DNA of 46,563 nt. It comes from Marinilabilia sp. (GTDB taxonomy: Bacteria; Bacteroidota; Bacteroidia; Bacteroidales; Marinilabiliaceae). Where the stretch lies: the NCBI RefSeq assembly GCF_016278715.1, contig NZ_JADQBH010000165.1:1-46563 (forward strand). Direction: 5' to 3'. Below the pieces are notes generated by a model. The model ran no database searches. It was not told the DNA's origin and was given only the letters and a program-made list of their open reading frames with translations. Made by a program: the position numbers and the translations under genes. This document shows positions 36,157 through 43,913 of this stretch, one piece after another (the stretch's first letter is position 1; each line of letters opens with the position of its first letter).

Positions 36157-36918
36157 GTGGGAAAAAATAAACTGAAAAAGTTTGAGGAGATGGACACTTA
36201 TCCACATGTTGTGCAGGCTCCTTTTAGTGAGGTGCATCAAAACAATCATGAATTGTATGGACGGTGGAACGAGATGTTTTTTAAAAATAACAATCCCGTT
36301 GTGCTGGAGTTGGGCTGTGGTAAAGGTGAATACACCGTGGGGCTGGCCCGCTTGTTCCCTCAAAAGAATTTTATTGGTGTTGATATCAAAGGCAATCGAA
36401 TGCACCGGGGTGCAACAGATGCAATTCATGAAGGGCTGAAAAATGTGGGCTTCCTGCGTACTCGCATCGAAGCGATCCATGCTTTTTTTGCCCCGTCGGA
36501 GGTCGATGAGATATGGCTGACTTTTCCCGATCCACAGATAAAGAAGTTCCGTAAGCGTTTGACCTGTTCCCGCTTTTTGGAGGCTTATGGCCGCTTTCTT
36601 AAACCGGGAGGAATTATTCATCTGAAGACAGACAGCCTGTTTATGTATACGTATACCCGCGAGTTGCTAAAAGCCAATGGTATAGCTCCGCTTGTAGATG
36701 AATCGGATTTATATTCCTGTGGCTATCAGGATGATATTTTAAGTATACAGACTTATTACGAAAGGAAATGGCTGGAGCAAGGGATACCAATCAAATATCT
36801 GAAATTTGTATTGCAAAAGGCTGATGGCCTGATTGAGCCTTATGTGGATATTGAACCGGATAACTATCGAAGTGCCGGTAGGGGGGTGAAGCCCAGACGA
36901 ACCGGAAACAACGTTTGA
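36157..36918 (+). CDS. trmB: tRNA (guanine-46-N7)-methyltransferase
   Basis: This 253-residue enzyme puts m7G at position 46 of tRNA. The SAM-binding motif is LELGCGKGEYTVGLA, followed by FIGVDIKGNRM, then the family hallmark WLTFPDPQIKKFRKRL with its catalytic Asp, and HLKTDSLFMY. It starts with GTG at 36157, 6 nt after gldH, directly before GKNKLKKFEEM; no closer ATG fits the family start. The C-terminal extension (about residues 215-253) is typical in this phylum. The next gene begins 1 nt after its stop, so the two are very likely cotranscribed. Confidence 0.95.
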   Translation: MGKNKLKKFEEMDTYPHVVQAPFSEVHQNNHELYGRWNEMFFKNNNPVVLELGCGKGEYTVGLARLFPQKNFIGVDIKGNRMHRGATDAIHEGLKNVGFLRTRIEAIHAFFAPSEVDEIWLTFPDPQIKKFRKRLTCSRFLEAYGRFLKPGGIIHLKTDSLFMYTYTRELLKANGIAPLVDESDLYSCGYQDDILSIQTYYERKWLEQGIPIKYLKFVLQKADGLIEPYVDIEPDNYRSAGRGVKPRRTGNNV

Positions 36919-36919
36919 G

Positions 36920-37267
36920 ATGGCGGGCGATGATGGTTTTTTCTTTCGCGTTTATGAAGCAGTAAAACAGGTTCCGCCCGGACGGGTGACCTCTTACGGG
37001 GCTCTTGCTGCTGCTGTAGGCTCCCCCGGCGCTTCCCGCATGGTAGGCTGGGCCATGAACAAAGCTTTTTCACATCCCGGTTTTGTGCCTGCTCATCGGG
37101 TGGTTAACCGCAACGGTCAACTAACCGGAAAGCATGCCTTTCCAAATGCCGGTACCATGCAGGAATTGCTCGAAAGTGAAGGCGTTCGAGTTAATAACGA
37201 CACCGTGGTGGATTTTATAGACGTGTTCTGGGATGACTTTAACATTGACTGCTACTTGGATAAATAG
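36920..37267 (+). CDS. Alkyltransferase-like protein (ATL, MGMT family without the active Cys)
   Basis: This 115-residue protein has the MGMT DNA-binding fold: PGRVTSYGALAAAVG, with Tyr26, and SRMVGWAMNKA, with the arginine finger Arg40. The alkyl-acceptor motif PCHR is PAHR here, with Ala58 in place of Cys. It therefore cannot take up an alkyl group and should be an ATL, a protein that binds O6-alkylguanine and hands it to nucleotide excision repair. Length matches ATLs, which lack the MGMT N-terminal domain. It follows trmB by 1 nt; it is the last gene of the ricT-gldH-trmB-ATL set. Confidence 0.92.
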   Translation: MAGDDGFFFRVYEAVKQVPPGRVTSYGALAAAVGSPGASRMVGWAMNKAFSHPGFVPAHRVVNRNGQLTGKHAFPNAGTMQELLESEGVRVNNDTVVDFIDVFWDDFNIDCYLDK

Positions 37268-37374
37268 ATCCTTAAAAGTATTGCTGGATGCAAAAGGTGG
37301 TATGATTCGTTGTGTTTAAGCGGTAGATTGAAAGAGTAATTCTACGTCAAAGCAATGACCTGATACCAAGGTTA

Positions 37375-37483
37375 TTTCAAACAAACACTATTGCATACGA
37401 CACCTTCAGCGTCGATATTTTATATTTTACGAAAGACTATAAATATAAGAGCCCTTCAGGCTCGATTGCTATCAAATATAAAA
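37375..37483. repeat. 109-bp direct repeat, copy 1
   Basis: This unit recurs at 37558-37666 with one mismatch (G at 37435 against A at 37618). It contains two hairpins, at 37398-37414 and 37449-37463, each with the loop CTTCA closed by a C-G pair; stem sequences differ (CGAC-type and GAGCC-type). The spacer between copies is 74 nt. Confidence 0.95.
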
Positions 37484-37557
37484 GATGACCCCGAAGTAAC
37501 CAAGGAATCTTTAGTTTTTAGGCTCATCACAAATATGGGTACCTGTTTTAAAAGTTC

Positions 37558-37666
37558 TTTCAAACAAACACTATTGCATACGACACCTTCAGCGTCGATA
37601 TTTTATATTTTACGAAAAACTATAAATATAAGAGCCCTTCAGGCTCGATTGCTATCAAATATAAAA
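37558..37666. repeat. 109-bp direct repeat, copy 2
   Basis: This is the second copy, offset by 183 nt from the first. Its hairpins are at 37581-37597 and 37632-37646. The near identity suggests a recent duplication or gene conversion. Confidence 0.95.
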
Positions 37667-37679
37667 ACATGACTCTGAA

Positions 37680-37702
37680 GGCTCCGTTTCTATCAATTAT
37701 AA
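37680..37702. repeat. Degenerate partial third copy of the repeat end
   Basis: These 23 bases match the GGCTC...TATAA end of the 109-bp repeat at 19 positions. The preceding TCTGAAG is close to the reverse complement of the CTTCAG loop motif. Confidence 0.6.
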
Positions 37703-37757
37703 TAACATAACCCCGAGGTTGGTCAGACATTTATAGATGAAATGTTTACGTGAGGAT

Positions 37758-37776
37758 CGACCCCCGTGGTGGGTCG
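37758..37776. repeat. Hairpin CGACCC/GGGTCG
   Basis: CGACCC at 37758-37763 pairs with GGGTCG at 37771-37776 around a 7-nt loop. It lies at the right end of the repeat cluster and is probably another relic unit; there is no T-run, so it is not a standard terminator. Confidence 0.5.
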
Positions 37777-38013
37777 TACTATGTGTATTTGTTTTTTTCT
37801 CAAGTTTTTCGATTATGATTTAATAAAAAGAATATTCAGGCACGAATTATTATGATGAATCCCGAAAAACTTAAGGTCTGAATGTCATTTCGAATCCCAA
37901 CCTTTTGGAAAAAATCTCTGTTTTTTATCGGACACCAATGATTTTTATATGGTTCAGGCTAGATTAAATCATCATCGAAATTCAAAAGAATTGCGGAGAG
38001 GTTTAAATAAGCA

Positions 38014-38046
38014 TTTGTTCGCTTTCTGGAATTTTTTTTATCTTTG
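38014..38046 (+). promoter_or_regulatory. Predicted Bacteroidota-type promoter for mrp
   Basis: TTTG at 38014-38017 and TATCTTTG at 38039-38046 are 21 nt apart, fitting the -33/-7 consensus of the phylum. The mrp ATG is 34 nt downstream of the -7 box. Confidence 0.65.
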
Positions 38047-38080
38047 CCCTTATCTTTAAAAAGTTTAAATAAATTTAGAT

Positions 38081-39190
38081 ATGAGTTTTTATCCACAGCT
38101 TATAACTGACGCTTTAAAACATGTAATTCATCCGGCCAAAGAGAAAGATATTGTGTCTCTGGGTATGGTTGAGGACGATATTCGAATTGACGGGAAACGC
38201 ATTAGTTTCAGCTTGAAATTTGACAGGGCTAACGACCCTTTTGTGTCCGCCATAAAGAAAGCATCTGTGCAGTCCATAAAAAAATATGTTGGAGAGGATG
38301 CCGAAATAGAGGGCAATATTTTTATTAAAGTGAACCCTCGTGCTCCTATCGCTGAGCCGAAATTTTTGCCTGATGTGAAAAACATTATTGCAGTAGCTTC
38401 CGGAAAGGGCGGTGTTGGAAAATCCACTGTTGCCAGTAACCTGGCGGTGGCATTGGCCAATATGGGCTATAAGGTAGGATTACTCGACGCAGATGTATTT
38501 GGCCCGTCCATTCCAAAAATGTTCCATACCGAAGGTGAGCGTCCGGTGCTGCGGAAAGTTGAGGGTAAAGACAAAATTGTGCCGGTAGAAAAGTATGGTG
38601 TCAAGAACCTGAGTATCGGTTATTTTGTAGATACTAACGATGCTTTGGTTTGGAGAGGTTCTATGGCAACCGGAGCCATCAAACAGTTGATTGGCGATGG
38701 CGACTGGGGGGAGCTGGATTACCTGCTGCTCGACTTGCCTCCCGGAACCAGTGATATTCACCTCACAGTGGTTCAGACCATCTCTATTACCGGTGCTGTC
38801 GTTGTAAGTACTCCTCAGGATGTGGCACTTGCCGATGCCCGGAAAGGAATCAGTATGTTTGCAGGGGAGAAAATTAATGTTCCGGTGCTGGGTCTGGTGG
38901 AGAATATGGCGTGGTTTACCCCCGCCGAATTTCCGGATAACAAATACTATATATTTGGTGAGGGCGGATGTAAACGTCTGGCTGAAGAACTGAATGTGGA
39001 ATTGCTTGGCCAGATTCCTATAGTTCAGAGCATTCGTGAGGGCGGTGACAAAGGAGAGCCGTCAGCGCTCAATCCCGATTCGGTTACTGGTAAAGCTTTT
39101 GTTGAGTTGGGAGAAGCAGTTGTAAAAGCTGTCGGAAAACGTAATGAAAACCTACCGCCCACCAAGGTGGTGGAAATAACAAGAAAATAG
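38081..39190 (+). CDS. apbC: Mrp/NBP35-family Fe-S carrier ATPase (ApbC)
   Basis: This 369-residue protein has an N-terminal DUF59 (MIP18-like) domain (residues about 1-95) and a P-loop ATPase with the deviant Walker A SGKGGVGKST near residue 108. LLDADVFGPSIPKM, DLPPGTSDIHLT and STPQDVALADARKG are family blocks. The family transfers Fe-S clusters. The usual C-terminal CxxC cluster-binding motif is absent: the matching region reads ENMAWFTPAEFPDNKYY, with a single Cys in GGCKRL. This variant is what I expect in Bacteroidota, but it leaves open how a cluster is held. A NifU-domain gene follows after 6 nt. Confidence 0.95.
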   Translation: MSFYPQLITDALKHVIHPAKEKDIVSLGMVEDDIRIDGKRISFSLKFDRANDPFVSAIKKASVQSIKKYVGEDAEIEGNIFIKVNPRAPIAEPKFLPDVKNIIAVASGKGGVGKSTVASNLAVALANMGYKVGLLDADVFGPSIPKMFHTEGERPVLRKVEGKDKIVPVEKYGVKNLSIGYFVDTNDALVWRGSMATGAIKQLIGDGDWGELDYLLLDLPPGTSDIHLTVVQTISITGAVVVSTPQDVALADARKGISMFAGEKINVPVLGLVENMAWFTPAEFPDNKYYIFGEGGCKRLAEELNVELLGQIPIVQSIREGGDKGEPSALNPDSVTGKAFVELGEAVVKAVGKRNENLPPTKVVEITRK

Positions 39191-39196
39191 ACGATT

Positions 39197-39439
39197 ATGG
39201 AAATTGATAAGGAGAAACTGACACAACGCGTACTGGAGGCGCTGGATTCCATTCGCCCCTATCTTCAATCTGATGGAGGTGATATTATCTTTGTTGGTAT
39301 TACTAACGATTTGCAGGTGAAAGTCCAGCTTAAAGGAGCTTGTGACGGCTGCCCCATGAGTATGCAAACGCTTAAAGGGGGCGTGGAAATGGTTGTTAAG
39401 CAAAAAGTTCCTGAAATACTGGAAGTTATCGCTGTGTGA
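39197..39439 (+). CDS. NifU C-terminal-domain Fe-S scaffold protein
   Basis: This 80-residue protein is a stand-alone NifU C-terminal (Nfu) domain: RPYLQSDGGDIIFVGI followed by LKGACDGCPMSMQTLKGGVE, with the cluster-binding C49-x2-C52. Nfu proteins hold and pass on [4Fe-4S] clusters. It follows the Mrp gene by 6 nt, which suggests the pair work as scaffold and carrier; here the CxxC of the Nfu protein could supply the cluster site that Mrp lacks. Identification is secure; the partnership is inference from context. Confidence 0.95.
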   Translation: MEIDKEKLTQRVLEALDSIRPYLQSDGGDIIFVGITNDLQVKVQLKGACDGCPMSMQTLKGGVEMVVKQKVPEILEVIAV

Positions 39440-39475
39440 GTTGAGTTGCTTAATGTGATGTTGGAGTTTGCCTGG

Positions 39476-40825
39476 TTAAGAAGTTTCGTCCTCTTCTTTT
39501 CGCTTTTTTAGTAGATTATAGATGGTCGATTTTCCAATGTCCAGTCGCCTGGCAACTTCCATTACATTGTTGTATTTTCTCATGAAATAGAAGATGATGC
39601 GGTCGTTGTATTCTTTCATGGTGAGTTCCTCATGAAAGAGTTCAGGGGTAGGGTCAGAATGGTTAAAAACAATGTGCCGTTCTTCCAGGACGGAGCTGTT
39701 GGCCAGAACAGCGCCAAGTTCAATAATGGCCTTTAATTCCCTAATGTTTCCCGGATAATCGTGTGACAATAACTTCTTTTTTGCCCCTGATGATAGGTTC
39801 ATTGGGGGCAAATTGTTTTTCTGACAGAACAATTGCAGAAAATAATCGCCCAGGATGATTACGTCCTTTCCTCTTTCCCTGAGGGGAGGCATGGTGATGG
39901 GCAGGCCAACCAGTTGGTAGTATAAATCTTCTCTGAATTTTTTTTCCTTTACGGCTTGTAACAAGTCGTAAGACGTGATGGTAATAACTCTGCATTTTAC
40001 GGCCCGTTCTTCATTGCTTCCAATACGTCGGACTTTTCTTTCCTGAAAAACATTTAGCAATGCAATTTGCATGTCAGCATCAAAATCGGTGACCTCATCC
40101 AGCAGAAGGGTGCCTTCTCCCGCTTCTTCAAACTTTCCTTTGGTTGTCATCAATGCTTCCGGAAAGGCTCCTTTTTCGATTCCGAAAAGTGTCGATTTCA
40201 GTTGCTCTTTCGACATTGCCGTAATATTGACTTTTAAAAGGGGGTGATTTTTTCGGGTTGAGTTGTAATGAATGGTTTTGGCCACCAGTTCTTTTCCCGT
40301 CCCTGTTTCGCCTAAAATTGAGACATTTATGTTCGGCACCTTGGTTGCTTTTTCAATGAGAGAGAAAGTGCTTTTAAGGGCAGAACTGTTTCCTAAAAGA
40401 GTGTCATGAAAAGGATATTTATCCGAGACTTCATTTTTGAGTTGGACCACTTGCTGCCTGAGTTCCTGATTGGAACGGATTTTCTTCAGGGTGTGCAAAA
40501 GTCGCTCTTTGATATTTTCATCTTTGGTAATGTAATCGTAAGCACCTTCTTTTAATAGCTGAACTGCCAGACTGATGTTGTCCTGTCCAGAAATGATAAT
40601 TACCTCAATTTCGGGATTGAAATTTTTGATCTTTTTCATCAATTCGGCTCCCGAAATATCAGGTAAACCAAGGTCCAGTGTCACCACGTCTGTTTGGGGA
40701 GAGAGTTGCATCAGAAAACTTTTGCCTTCGTGATAAACCCCGGTTTCACAATGGCCGGTTTGTTTTAATATGTGCTCAATCATTCTACTGAAAACAGCAT
40801 CGTCCTCAATAATGTCAACTCTCAT
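39476..40825 (-). CDS. NtrC-type response regulator with altered GAFTGA loop
   Basis: This 449-residue regulator has a receiver domain (about residues 1-120) with phosphoacceptor Asp51 in TLDLGLPD and Lys101 in YITKDE, an AAA+ domain with Walker A GETGTGKE (172-179) and Walker B TLLLDEV (239-245), then FREDLYYQL and PPLRERGKDV. A C-terminal Fis-type helix-turn-helix follows (VMEVARRLDIGKSTIYNLLKK). The sigma-54 contact loop, normally GAFTGA, is GAFPEA at 219-224 (bases 40154-40171). This change should impair sigma-54 remodelling, so it may act without sigma-54 or on a divergent form. No kinase gene adjoins it; it converges on the NifU-domain gene. Confidence 0.93.
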   Translation of the reverse strand: MRVDIIEDDAVFSRMIEHILKQTGHCETGVYHEGKSFLMQLSPQTDVVTLDLGLPDISGAELMKKIKNFNPEIEVIIISGQDNISLAVQLLKEGAYDYITKDENIKERLLHTLKKIRSNQELRQQVVQLKNEVSDKYPFHDTLLGNSSALKSTFSLIEKATKVPNINVSILGETGTGKELVAKTIHYNSTRKNHPLLKVNITAMSKEQLKSTLFGIEKGAFPEALMTTKGKFEEAGEGTLLLDEVTDFDADMQIALLNVFQERKVRRIGSNEERAVKCRVITITSYDLLQAVKEKKFREDLYYQLVGLPITMPPLRERGKDVIILGDYFLQLFCQKNNLPPMNLSSGAKKKLLSHDYPGNIRELKAIIELGAVLANSSVLEERHIVFNHSDPTPELFHEELTMKEYNDRIIFYFMRKYNNVMEVARRLDIGKSTIYNLLKKRKEEDETS

Positions 40826-41128
40826 GGCTGTGATCCTAGTTAAATATTTCTCAATGAACCTGTTGTTGTATTACCCATGGGTTAAAATAAAAGGTAAATT
40901 AGCTGGGATGCTTCAAATAAACTTCCACCCAGATGATTATCTTTGTTGGTAATTGTTTTGGATTTTCAAATTTCCGGGTTATTCATTGCACCGGTCGTAA
41001 TCTAAATTGTTTTTTTGGACAACGAGTGTTCCTGAATTAATCAGGTTAAAAGTATTTTTTCTTACTCAATTTGTGAAATATTTTTGCCATAGGGTAGTTT
41101 ATAATGTATTATCAGTCTGGTTTTGTAC
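40826..41128. other. Divergent intergenic region before porW
   Basis: This 303-nt gap has no gene. TATCTTTG at 40938-40945 and TATTTTTG at 41079-41086 match the -7 element but lack a well-placed -33 TTG; the second is 42 nt before the porW start and is the better candidate. Confidence 0.45.
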
Positions 41129-43906
41129 ATGAAGAAAATTTCTATAATATTTTTACTTGTTCTTTTGGTCTCTTTTGGGTGTTCAACACAGAAAAACACT
41201 TGGCTATCGCGCGGATACCACAATCTTACTGCCAGGTATAATGTTTTATTCAACGGACAGCAGAGTTTTGACCGTGGGCAGGATAAAATGCGGGAGTCGG
41301 TAACGAATGATTATACCAAAGTATTACCGGTGTTTGCTTTTTCTGAAAACTCGGGAGGTCAGGTTTCATCTTCTGATATGAACAGGGCTATCCGAAAAGC
41401 TTACAAACTCATTGAGAAACATTCTATTACTGTCAAGCCCAGTCGTTCCGCACGAGGCGCCACGGAGGAATACCGTGCTTTTTACAATCAAAGGGAGTTT
41501 AATCGATGGGTAGATGATGCCTATATGTTAATGGGTAAGTCACATATCTATTCAAGGGAATGGTACGAAGCAATAGGAGCATTTAATATGGTGCTTCAAT
41601 TGTTCCCCGAAAAATCTGTGAGGTTTGAGGCGATGCTTTGGATTGCCCGGGCTTACATTGAAATGGGTGATTTACAGAATGCCCGACTTAGTCTCGAACG
41701 CTATTCCAGCGGAGTGGAGAATGAAAAACAATTTTTCCCGGCAGCTTCAGCTACTTATGCCTGGTTTTGGCTGATGCAGGATGATTATGAAAATGCGGTG
41801 GAATATTGCCGCCTGGCTGCCGAAAATGCAACCGACCGCTGGCAAAAAATTCGTTGGTTTTTTATTTTGGGCCAGGTAGCCGAGAAACTTGATCGCTCAG
41901 AACTGGCTTATGATGCATATCAAAAGGTTGTTGCGATGAACCCCGATTACGAGATGGTGATTTATGCACGAGTGAAAAATGCTTTACTTTCAGGAGGGCC
42001 CGATAATTCCGCAAAGTCGAGGGAGATTCTTAAAAAATATGCCAGAGAATACAAAAACCTCGATTATAGAGACCAAATATTTTTTTCCATTGCCGAAACA
42101 CACTTTTGGGAAGGGGATACACTCAATGCGTTGGTAAACCTGCAGCTGGCAGCCGGCTATGGAGATAGAAACCGTATTCTTGCCGGAAACATCTACCAGC
42201 GCATGGCAGATATTTATTTTCAGTCGGGAGATTATGTGGCGGCTGATGCTTATTATGATTCTACCCTTACTGCTTTACCTCAGAATTATCCTGGCGTCTC
42301 TGAGATTCAACAGTTTCGTCGTAAGCTGACACCACTGGCTGAAAGTTTACGCACTATTTCACATGAAGACAGTGTGCAGCGCATTGCAGCGCTTTCGGAA
42401 GAAGAGAGGGCTCAGTTTATCGACAATCTGTTGGCATCGATGCAGGAACAGGAGGAGCAGGAACAGTTTGGTGGTCAGATGGATGATGCATTCTTTTACC
42501 GGAATTTTGCCAACAGGGGAAATAAGAGTACTGATGAGACAGGGAAATGGTATTTTTACAATCAGACCATGATTAGTTTGGGACAAATGGAGTTTGAGAA
42601 GCGTTGGGGAAGGCGGGAACTGGAAGATAACTGGCGTAGGAAAAATAAGAAGGCACAGATTCAGCAACAAGATTTAGGCGCCAATGACGGGATGATGCCT
42701 GCCGATCCCTTTAGTCAGGAACCGCCGGGTCCTGTTGCGGAAACAGAAATGCGGGAGGAAGCCGGTAAACCTGACAGGCAGGCACTAATCTCCGGATTGC
42801 CCCTGACACCTGAAGAGATGGAGATTTCACAGTTGAAAGTTCAGAAAGCCCTGTTTAATGCCGGGCATTTGTTGGCGCAGAACTTTGAAAAACATTCAGA
42901 GGCCATTGACCGGTTCGAAGAATTGATTAGCCAGTATCCTCAGACCGGTTTTCGTGAACAGGCGTTGATGGGTATTTATCTTTCCTGTGCTGAAATACCG
43001 GACCGCCCTTGCTTGTCGCATTACGGCCAGGTAATACAGGATGATTTTCCTGATAGTAGGTTTGCTGCGTTTGTTGAAGACCCGGATTATTTCGAAAAAA
43101 AGGAAGCACAGGAACAAGTGTTGGACACTTTGTATGCTGAAGCTTTCAGAGACTTTAAAGAGGGGTTTTGGAACAGGACGTTGGATAATACCAGTACTAT
43201 TCTCAAATCCGGTTATGAAGATATAATGCCTCAGGCAATGTTGCTAAATGCCGCGGCTTACAGTCAGACAGGGAATCGAAATGCTTTCCGAAATGGATTG
43301 CTGGCACTGACAGATGCTTACCCACGCTCATCGCAGGCCGATGTGGCACGACACTGGCTTGAAATGCTGAAGCAGGGGCATGATCCCGAAAAAGATCTGT
43401 TGAACACATCGGTGGCAGAGCGCTCAGAGCTTTGGGAAGCTGGAGATGCTTCACAATCTGAAGATGAGACCGGAAAGTATGTATTTCAGCCTGAGGAGGT
43501 GCACTATTTGTTGATTGCCCTTCAGCCCGATGCGGATGTCAACCAGATATTGTTTTATCTGGCTAATTTTAATTTTGACCGATATACCGTGGGGGGACTT
43601 CAACTGGAAAGTGGAACGGTGGAGGCTGCTTACAATACTTTGCAAACGGGCCCTTTCAATAACAGCAGAGTAGGACTGGATTACTTCTTTGCATTGTTAA
43701 ACAATCCTTCGGTATTTGCTGTTACAAATCCGGGGAGACCTTTGTTGTTGCTTATTTCTGAGGATAATTACGGAAAGCTGAAATCTGCTTCCGACCTTGA
43801 AGAGTACCGACAGTTTTTCCTTGAGAAATATTTGCCGGGCAGTGATCCGTCGGCCATCATAATAACTGAAAGCGAGATTCCTGAAGAACCTTATGTTAGA
43901 GAATAG
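41129..43906 (+). CDS. porW: Type IX secretion lipoprotein PorW/SprE
   Basis: This 925-residue lipoprotein (lipobox VSFGC) has the PorW/SprE start CSTQKNTWLSRGYHNLTARYNVLFNG, a family hallmark. TPR-like helices follow (about residues 125-400; e.g. WYEAIGAFNMVLQLFPEK and ARLSLERYSSG) and further repeats lie near 595-800. PorW links the secretion motor to outer-membrane parts of the type IX system and is needed for secretion and, in gliding species, motility. A Glu/Gln-rich stretch (EQEEQEQFGGQ) occurs near residue 435. ATG 41123 would add two residues. porX begins 7 nt after its stop, so they are an operon. Confidence 0.93.
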   Translation: MKKISIIFLLVLLVSFGCSTQKNTWLSRGYHNLTARYNVLFNGQQSFDRGQDKMRESVTNDYTKVLPVFAFSENSGGQVSSSDMNRAIRKAYKLIEKHSITVKPSRSARGATEEYRAFYNQREFNRWVDDAYMLMGKSHIYSREWYEAIGAFNMVLQLFPEKSVRFEAMLWIARAYIEMGDLQNARLSLERYSSGVENEKQFFPAASATYAWFWLMQDDYENAVEYCRLAAENATDRWQKIRWFFILGQVAEKLDRSELAYDAYQKVVAMNPDYEMVIYARVKNALLSGGPDNSAKSREILKKYAREYKNLDYRDQIFFSIAETHFWEGDTLNALVNLQLAAGYGDRNRILAGNIYQRMADIYFQSGDYVAADAYYDSTLTALPQNYPGVSEIQQFRRKLTPLAESLRTISHEDSVQRIAALSEEERAQFIDNLLASMQEQEEQEQFGGQMDDAFFYRNFANRGNKSTDETGKWYFYNQTMISLGQMEFEKRWGRRELEDNWRRKNKKAQIQQQDLGANDGMMPADPFSQEPPGPVAETEMREEAGKPDRQALISGLPLTPEEMEISQLKVQKALFNAGHLLAQNFEKHSEAIDRFEELISQYPQTGFREQALMGIYLSCAEIPDRPCLSHYGQVIQDDFPDSRFAAFVEDPDYFEKKEAQEQVLDTLYAEAFRDFKEGFWNRTLDNTSTILKSGYEDIMPQAMLLNAAAYSQTGNRNAFRNGLLALTDAYPRSSQADVARHWLEMLKQGHDPEKDLLNTSVAERSELWEAGDASQSEDETGKYVFQPEEVHYLLIALQPDADVNQILFYLANFNFDRYTVGGLQLESGTVEAAYNTLQTGPFNNSRVGLDYFFALLNNPSVFAVTNPGRPLLLLISEDNYGKLKSASDLEEYRQFFLEKYLPGSDPSAIIITESEIPEEPYVRE

Positions 43907-43913
43907 ATGAGTT

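Larger units (their letters stand above)
37268..38080. other. 813-nt non-coding region with repeats
   Basis: The left 100 nt hold nothing I recognise. 37375-37776 is a cluster of repeat units and hairpins (separate entries). 37884-37920 (TGTCATTTCGAATCCC to AAAATCTCTG) resembles a worn copy of the widespread TGTCATTTCGA...AATCT intergenic repeat. The right end carries the mrp promoter. A 93-codon frame at 37391-37672 spans both repeats because their 183-nt spacing is a multiple of three; I do not regard it as a gene. Confidence 0.7.

Noticed and set aside
37375-37666. Possible CRISPR array
   Set aside because: Only two long (109-bp) units with one spacer, no short regular repeats and no cas genes.
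37391-37672. 93-codon plus-strand frame containing two identical protein segments
   Set aside because: The protein repeat only mirrors the 109-bp DNA repeat, whose spacing is a multiple of three. There is no family match or signal, and the DNA is explained by hairpins.
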